Shown here: positions 58,555-64,000 of the stretch, piece after piece
How positions within the stretch are numbered: the first letter of the stretch is position 1
How the letters are laid out: every line of letters starts with the position of its first letter
NCBI RefSeq assembly: GCF_945859705.1
Contig: NC_079138.1
Location: 8,324,874-8,388,873 of the forward strand
Direction of reading: 5' to 3'
Origin: Episyrphus balteatus
Taxonomy: Eukaryota; Arthropoda; Insecta; Diptera; Syrphidae
Length of the DNA: 64,000 nt
Made by a program: the position numbers and the translations under genes
Notes under the pieces: generated by a model
Told to the model about the DNA's origin: nothing
Databases searched by the model: none
Seen by the model: the letters and a program-made list of their open reading frames with translations, nothing else

Positions 58555-59294
58555 TTAACACAAAGTCGAAGGAGAAGCGTGGTGAAAAAGAGTGAAAAGG
58601 AAAAAAGAACGTAGGAAAGACAAGGGCAAAAAAAAAACAGCTTCATTTTGTTATTCCATTTGTGAAGTGTCTCGTGTCGTGTCTTGTTTAGTTAATTGTT
58701 TTTAAAATATATTAAATAATAATGCAAAAATATGTAAAATTTACTATGAAAAATGAAATATGAAATATGTTGTGTTTGCAAGTCGCGATTTTCATTGTGC
58801 AGCCGATAAGTGGAAGTTCGAAAAATAAAAAAAAAAAATATTTTACCGTGAGACGACATCATTAGCGAAATGAAAGAATTCTGCACAACACCAACAACCA
58901 GCAGCAACAACATATGAATTAAAAGACTTATTGTATTTAAAGTTTTATATTGTATTTATTCTGATTAAAATAAATGTTTGTTTGTCAAAATAAAAAAATT
59001 CAACGAAAAAAAAAATATATTTTGTTCTTTTTTTGGTCGCAAATGCGTCATTTCTTATTTTATGTTCCTTTTTCTGGAAGGTTTTCGCAGCTCATACTCG
59101 GGTACGACTTCGGCTCCATTTTCTTGGAGTGGAGATTTTCACCACACCAATACATATGCAATCGGCTTCGCGGTGATTATAATTTCCATACAAATTTGAG
59201 CCGCCTTCGGACCCGTTTCTGAACCGAAGTTGGACTCAGCTCCGCCTGAGGCGGAGCGGATTCGGACCGGGGTCGGACTTGTTTGCTTGAAGGG
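58555..59294 (-). repeat. CCCTTCAAGCAA repeat, end-truncated copy
   Basis: Directly follows the previous copy in the same orientation but starts inside the family (AACACAAAGTCGAAGG), lacking the terminal part. Ends GTTTGCTTGAAGGG. Confidence 0.65.
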
Positions 59295-59297
59295 CAG

Positions 59298-60136
59298 CCC
59301 TTCAAGCAAACAGGTCCGACCTCGGTCCGAATCCGCTCCGCCTGAGGCGGAGCTGAGTCCGACTTCGGATCAGAAACTGGTCCGAAGGCGGCTCAAATTA
59401 GTATGGAAATTATAATCACCGCGAAGTCGATTGCATATGTATTGGTGTGGTGAAAATCTCCATTCCGAGAAAACGGAGCCGAAGGCGGACCTGAGCCGGA
59501 GCAGCGAAAACCTACCAGAAAGAGGAATAAGAAAGGGATGACATTTCGCATTTGCGACCAAAAAAAGAACAAGATTTATTTTTTTTTTTCACTGAAACTG
59601 TTTTATTTTTTATTTTATTTTGGCAAACGCAATTTTCACAATAAATACAATATAAAATACAATACATTTTTTTTCATTTTATTTCATTTGATGCTGCTGC
59701 TGTTGTTCGTGTTTTTTTTAGATACCCAATCGCATGTTTCACCTTCTAGATTTTTCTTCATCATTAGAGATTATATCTACAACACACGAAGAAACAACAT
59801 TTTAACCCAAACACTTTGAGCGATATATAAAACATACCTTTTTTGTTTTCCATATTGTTTATAATTTAATAAAATTGTTTATAATTAATAAACTAACATT
59901 ATACAAACAACGACACGAGACACGACGCGACGCGACCAAACACCAACAAAAAATAACAAAATGACGCTTTGGCTCTTGTTGGCCTTGTCTTTCTTTTCCT
60001 TTTCTCATTTTTCACCACGATTCTCGTTCGACTTTGTGTTCATACACAAAAAGTTGCAAGTGTGTGAGTGCAAGCCCGATTTTCGCGGTCTGAGGTCGGA
60101 GTTTCTTTGTTGAACTCAGTTTTCTTGCTTGAAGGG
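59298..60136 (+). repeat. CCCTTCAAGCAA repeat, complete copy, 839 bp
   Basis: Head to head with the previous copy, 3 bp (CAG) between. Starts CCCTTCAAGCAAACAGGTCC, ends TTTTCTTGCTTGAAGGG. Its right half (GACGCGACGCGACC, AAAATGACGCTTTGG) differs from the 54207 copy, so at least two subfamilies exist. Confidence 0.7.
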
Positions 60137-60671
60137 AGTCTTGTTGATGGAAAATTCATTGTACATTTCGCACAATGACTGGAAAAATCTTCGTGGAAAT
60201 ATCATTTCCATGAGGAATTCAGAAAGTCCTTTGGGATTTTATGGGATATTATTTTTTTTTGTTATTTTTGTTTGATATTAAAAATGTCCGCAATAGTACA
60301 TTATCTACACAGTTATTTTATTCTATGTGTGACCTACAAAATTTTTACTTCTGCCATAAGTTCTCCATATTAATTCCTTTTCATGATAGAAATGTGTTCT
60401 CATTGCAATTAAAAAACAATTATATGGTGAATGATTGTGTTATGTAGTGAAAAAGATTGATTATTAAATTGCAAATTGTATATCTTATCGTTTCATACAT
60501 CCAACATAATACCGAATTGCCATAAGTTTATTTACGTACCTAACAATCATCCATTTTACTGGTTACTGTTACTTATTTACTTTCCGTTAGAAACAACTGC
60601 AGCGCGCACACCACAAGTGATTTTTTTTTTTGTACTCCATAATTTAATATTGAGAAAAAATCAGTGCAAAA
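60137..60671 (+). other. Putative upstream region of the 60672 exon
   Basis: No promoter motif can be named with confidence. The 60 bases before the ATG are A/T-rich and end AGTGCAAAAATG. Confidence 0.3.
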
Positions 60672-60722
60672 ATGAATAATGTTAGTGATACACCCGTTCC
60701 TGACCCCGGTTCTGGAGAAAAG
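60672..60722 (+). CDS. Candidate first coding exon, gene unidentified
   Basis: A 17-codon frame starting at ATG (context AAAAATGAATAATG) encodes MNNVSDTPVPDPGSGEK and ends at AAG followed by GTTAGTTT, a good donor in phase 0. The composition (Asp/Pro/Gly/Ser) is unlike the A/T-homopolymer frames around it. I cannot find the next exon in the remaining 3.3 kb, which would then be intron. Function unknown; it could be a chance match. Confidence 0.35.
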
Positions 60723-62516
60723 GTTAGTTTATATATTATAGGATATTCAGAACCATTTTTGAAGCCCATTAATTTTATTACTAAATAACACTATTTTTTG
60801 TAATATAATAAAAAAAAAAAAAAAAAAGAATTATGTTTCTTCAATAGTCAGTTTCAGTCATAGCCACCCACTGTCCAATGTCGCCCTTGCCAGCGCCGTT
60901 TGCACACAACATCATATTTTCTATGACATAAGCTTTCCTCCTCCGTATTTTTATCTCTGAATATGAAAATATGTGATATGAAATTAATTTTTTTAAGGAG
61001 GTTTGCAATTGGGTATCAATATGAGATTATAATCAATTCTTTTCCTTTTATCCTGGATAAGAACTTAAAAACTATGTCAAGTTTTTTTTGTAAAAGCAAA
61101 CTAATATGTATGTATTTATAAAAACTATACGAAAATTTTGCATAAATATCAAAGTTCGAAGAAAAGAAAAAAAAAAGTTCAATTTGGTTATCACATGACA
61201 CGGGTTGATTTAATTATTATTGTTTTTATATACATTGCCAAGGCGAAATAATACTGGGGTTACAGTTGTTTGATTTAGGAGTCCACTCAATCACGTGAAG
61301 GGATAATAAAAATGTTGTACTGATTGATCACGCTGGGTTTTCATACAGTGACCGATATTCAAAATTAATAACTTGGTTTAGTTGGTTTGATGGATTCGAC
61401 TGTTTTGATGGAAGCGAATTAAAAAATTCCAAGATTACTTTCTTACTTCGAGAACATTTTTACTTGTCTAAGCTTAAAGCAAAGGGAATGCCCATTTTAC
61501 TATGGAGTCATGTCCCGCGTGGGGGCGAGTTTCCATTAATTCGCGCGAATTTTAAAATTATGGTATAGGTATGAAATACAAGGCGTATAAAAGTGAGCTG
61601 GGTATGGGGGGACATGCTGCCCCCTGTAACCCTCTGCTTGGGCTCACTATAGGATTTGGGATGGGGGCAAGATGGGGTATGCACAAAGAACTCACAAAAA
61701 AAAAAAAAAATTAGTTCTTCGTCGTTGTCATTTACATGCATTTTGTATGAAAAATTAAACTTTAAAAAATTAATTAAAAATATAAATACACGTTTCCTCA
61801 CTTTAAATTGTTATTTTTAATACTTTTAGTCACTAATCTTTGACATAAAAGTATTCGCGTATTAAAATTCGTGCGCCCCTAAAGGAAAGTTGAGTCCCCG
61901 CGTGTACAGAGATGAGTTTAGTATCAAATGAAATATGAAAGGTGGAATTGAGCTTGTTAGGTATGTGAAATATTTTCAAAATTATTAATGGAAAAGTCGA
62001 AATACATCTGGGTTTGAAATTGCTGACCTCAAAACCAAAATTTCAGCTGATTTTTCAAACAATTGATCGTAAAATGGGTAATAAATGACCCAGCAAACAT
62101 TTCGCTTCAGAACTGAATCATAACACTGGTCTACAAAATTAAATTTTTTTTTGGTGCCGAGACTATGATATACTTTTCTATAAGTTTTTGATGTGCTGAA
62201 CTCGAATCTGAAGTCAGAAATATCCTATCAGCTCCCGTTAGAAAATGCAAAAAAAAACGTTTTTTTACCACTTTTGATGTTAAGCCTTAATTTGAGGAAT
62301 TTTTTAAAAATATAATTCATAACGGTTCCTATAAGAACTATTTTCCTTCTTTCAAAACTGTTTAAATCTTTGCAATATCTTTTTTACTGCCGGAGATATC
62401 TTAAAATGAAGTAAGTGTGTTTTTATCAAGAAGGAGATGAAAACGTGATATCTGTTTGATACATTACAATAACCCAAAAAACTAACGATATCTCGAACAA
62501 TAAAAAAGATATCGAA
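60723..62516. other. Non-coding stretch, perhaps intron
   Basis: A poly(A) tract lies at 60810-60829. 61594-61680 is a copy of the arm of the G-rich foldback at 63118..63317 (CATGCTGCCCCCTG, CTGCTTGGGCTCACTATAGG). Nothing else recognised. Confidence 0.4.
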
Positions 62517-62626
62517 ATTTTAGATTTTAGGTGCAAGAATGTAACCATGTTCCCCTAAAATATTAAAATTCACAGTCTATTCAGGTTGTGATTTTTATAA
62601 GTGTCTGTATTCATGGACCAAAATTT

Positions 62627-62692
62627 TGCGTCTTAGTAAGGGTATGACAGCATCTAACTGATGAGCCCACTGTAATACCTGGGCGAAACGCA
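62627..62692 (+). ncRNA. Hammerhead ribozyme, tandem unit 1
   Basis: Stem III TGCGT/ACGCA; cleavage after C62632; stem I TTAG/CTAA; core CTGATGA 62658-62664; stem II GCCCA/TGGGC; GAAA 62685-62688. Loop I GGTATGACAG faces loop II CTGTAATACC: complementary except one G-A mismatch. All invariant core bases are present. Confidence 0.9.
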
Positions 62693-62943
62693 TATGGAGT
62701 TGAGGTCACTTTAACTTTTTAATAATAAAAAGTTATCAACTTTTTAATTGAATTATATTCAATCACTCCGCTTAAAAATAAAAATAATTTTCATTATTTT
62801 TTTCACTTTGTTTACTTATTAGCCTGACCACGGGCAATTGTTTTTAGGTGCAAGAATGTAACTATGTTCCCCTAAAATATTAAAATTCACAGTCTATTCA
62901 GGTTGTGATTTTTATAAGTGTCTGTATTCATGGACCAAAATTT

Positions 62944-63009
62944 TGCGTCTTAGTAAGGGTATGACAGCATCTAACTGATGAGCCCACTGTCATACCTGGG
63001 CGAAACGCA
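62944..63009 (+). ncRNA. Hammerhead ribozyme, tandem unit 2
   Basis: Same fold: stem III TGCGT/ACGCA, cleavage after C62949, stem I TTAG/CTAA, CTGATGA 62975-62981, stem II GCCCA/TGGGC, GAAA 63002-63005. Loop I GGTATGACAG (62958-62967) and loop II CTGTCATACC (62987-62996) are perfectly complementary over 10 nt. Cleavage here and at unit 1 would release a 317-nt monomer. Confidence 0.92.
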
Positions 63010-63117
63010 TATGGAGTTGAGGTCACTTTAACTTTTTAATAATAAAAAGTTATTAACTTTTTAATTGAAGGATATCGAATAACAAAAAAATTGCAATGCT
63101 AAGTGCCATACACTTTG

Positions 63118-63317
63118 AGGAAGCTATGGGGGGGGGGGGGGGGCATGCTGCCCCCTGCTTGGGCACACTTTAGGATTCGAAATTTCAAAATTTAAAAGTT
63201 TTTTGGAATCCAAAAAAAAATTTTTACATACCTAACCTTGTCCCCACTCCAAATCCTATAGTGAGCCCAAGCAGGGGGGTTGCATGGGGGCACCATGCCC
63301 ACCCGATACCTTCCTAA
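63118..63317. repeat. G-rich foldback with 16-G run
   Basis: GGAAGCTATGGGG and GGGCATGCTGCCCCC, then TGCTTGGGCACACTTTAGG at the left pair with CCTATAGTGAGCCCAAGCA, GGGGGCACCATGCCC and ATACCTTCC at the right. G-run at 63128-63143. A single-arm copy lies at 61594-61680. Confidence 0.65.
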
Positions 63318-63952
63318 AATTATAAATGCCTTATTACAAGTGAAAGTGCTTATTATTCACATTTACCATGGAAAAAACAATCGTGGGGCTTAATGCCTTT
63401 TTAAAGTAGGTGTTATTGTACGACCCATTTAATGTATACTTCTAAAAAGGTAATTTTTTTTAGAGGCCTTTGTCACATCGAAATATCAAAATATTCAGTG
63501 TAGACATATAGGGTGAATGCACCAATACCCGAACAATTAAAGGAAATTCAAAAGTAAAAACGCTGTAAAAAAATATTTATTGAAGACAAAAATTTAAATA
63601 TTTTTTTTACAAAAGGTGAAAGAATATTTTATTATAAAAAAATAAGATTGTGTCAATGAGTACAAAGGTTTTATTATAAAACTGTTTCCGATACAACTTT
63701 AAGAACGGATTTAAAATTAACTTTCTTTTTGTTATGGGTAGTGAATATGTACAAAATGTGAAGTGTCGTTAGATGTGCTGGTTCGAGAAAGTTCTGGATG
63801 CATTTTGTATGGTCCTCACACTTCAATTGTAATGTTCTCTTTGATTGTTCATTCGGTATCATGGGTATTTCATGGGTCAATCAAAGTGCAATAAGACAAT
63901 AATTGAATTGCGCTGACTCTTTAAACGTGCCGACGATTATCCACTGAAGAAG
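63318..63952. other. Non-coding spacer
   Basis: No gene recognised; the 68-codon minus frame at 63880 has no homology I can name. Confidence 0.4.
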
Positions 63953-63994
63953 CTGGGCTCGCGACTATCTTCGTTCCGATAGTCGCGAGCCCAG
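63953..63994. repeat. Perfect 17-bp hairpin
   Basis: CTGGGCTCGCGACTATC, an 8-base loop TTCGTTCC, then the exact complement GATAGTCGCGAGCCCAG. It is G+C-rich in an A+T-rich setting, close to the window end, so it may be the start of a longer inverted-repeat element. Confidence 0.75.
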
Positions 63995-64000
63995 TGAGTG

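Larger units (their letters stand above)
62508..63079 (+). mobile_element. Tandem ribozyme-unit insert, 554 bp
   Basis: Insert 62517..63070 lies between identical 9-bp repeats GATATCGAA (62508-62516, 63071-63079). It holds about 1.75 units of a 317-bp repeat in direct orientation, each with GCAAGAATGTAA(C)C, ATTCACAGTCTATTCAGG, the hammerhead, GGAGTTGAGGTCACTT and an A/T-rich tail with AGCCTGACCACGGGCA. No coding. Same family as 17469..17903. Confidence 0.75.

Noticed and set aside
1..64000. CRISPR arrays, operons, riboswitches or bacterial terminators
   Set aside because: Nothing of the kind is present; repeats are eukaryotic transposon structures.

Overview
The window reads as an A+T-rich arthropod genome, most likely an insect. 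Reasons: an intron-split gene for a LAP-family protein that matches insect Lap1, R1-clade and I-like LINEs, Tc1, hAT, Harbinger and pogo-like DNA elements, a Penelope-like retroelement, and long A/T homopolymers. There are no operons or bacterial features. The order of insect is not decidable by eye.

Only one host gene is clear: Lap1, minus strand, 32213..40071, six coding exons that join in frame to 1063 residues (N-terminal cysteines, LRR array, LAP-specific domain, long Gln/His/Ser-rich linker, C-terminal PDZ). A short candidate first coding exon of a second, unidentified gene lies on the plus strand at 60672..60722. Almost everything else is nested mobile DNA.

Layout. 1-5.6 kb: small inverted-repeat elements nested in two head-to-head copies of a repeat with CCCTTCAAGCAA ends. 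7.75-12.35 kb: 3' parts of an I-like LINE with RNase H and zinc-knuckle coding, invaded by a TA-type MITE, by an element with 7-8 bp target duplications, and by a Tc1 element with a decayed DD34E transposase; an unoccupied copy of one insertion site is also present. 12.8-14.3 kb: a non-autonomous hAT element inside a 15-bp minisatellite. 15.2-17.3 kb: two nested inverted-repeat elements. 17.3-28.0 kb: a head-to-tail array of an R1-clade LINE, with one nearly complete copy (20.2-27.2 kb) flanked by ORF1-only derivatives. 27.99-31.5 kb: an A+T-rich palindromic block, a reversed LINE derivative and a 1.2 kb foldback. 32.2-40.1 kb: Lap1, with a Tc1 element, a MITE and another TIR element in its introns. 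43-53 kb: a foldback, a decayed Tc1, a Penelope-like RT split by a pogo-like insertion, and pieces of two other LINEs. 53-60.1 kb: twin 0.43-0.44 kb MITEs and four more CCCTTCAAGCAA copies. 60.7-64 kb: the candidate exon, a tandem ribozyme repeat, a G-rich foldback and a perfect hairpin.

The most interesting signal is a family of hammerhead self-cleaving ribozymes. Two tandem copies lie at 62627..62692 and 62944..63009 (317-bp period). Two more sit in inverted arrangement at 17507..17575 (minus) and 17720..17788 (plus, cleavage site mutated). Three have the complete core and all helices in the order usually called type III, and loops I and II are complementary over 10 nt with a compensatory C-G/T-A change between loci. 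Both insertions are bounded by direct repeats (14 bp and 9 bp), so the ribozyme unit itself looks mobile, probably as a Penelope-like or retrozyme-like non-autonomous retroelement.
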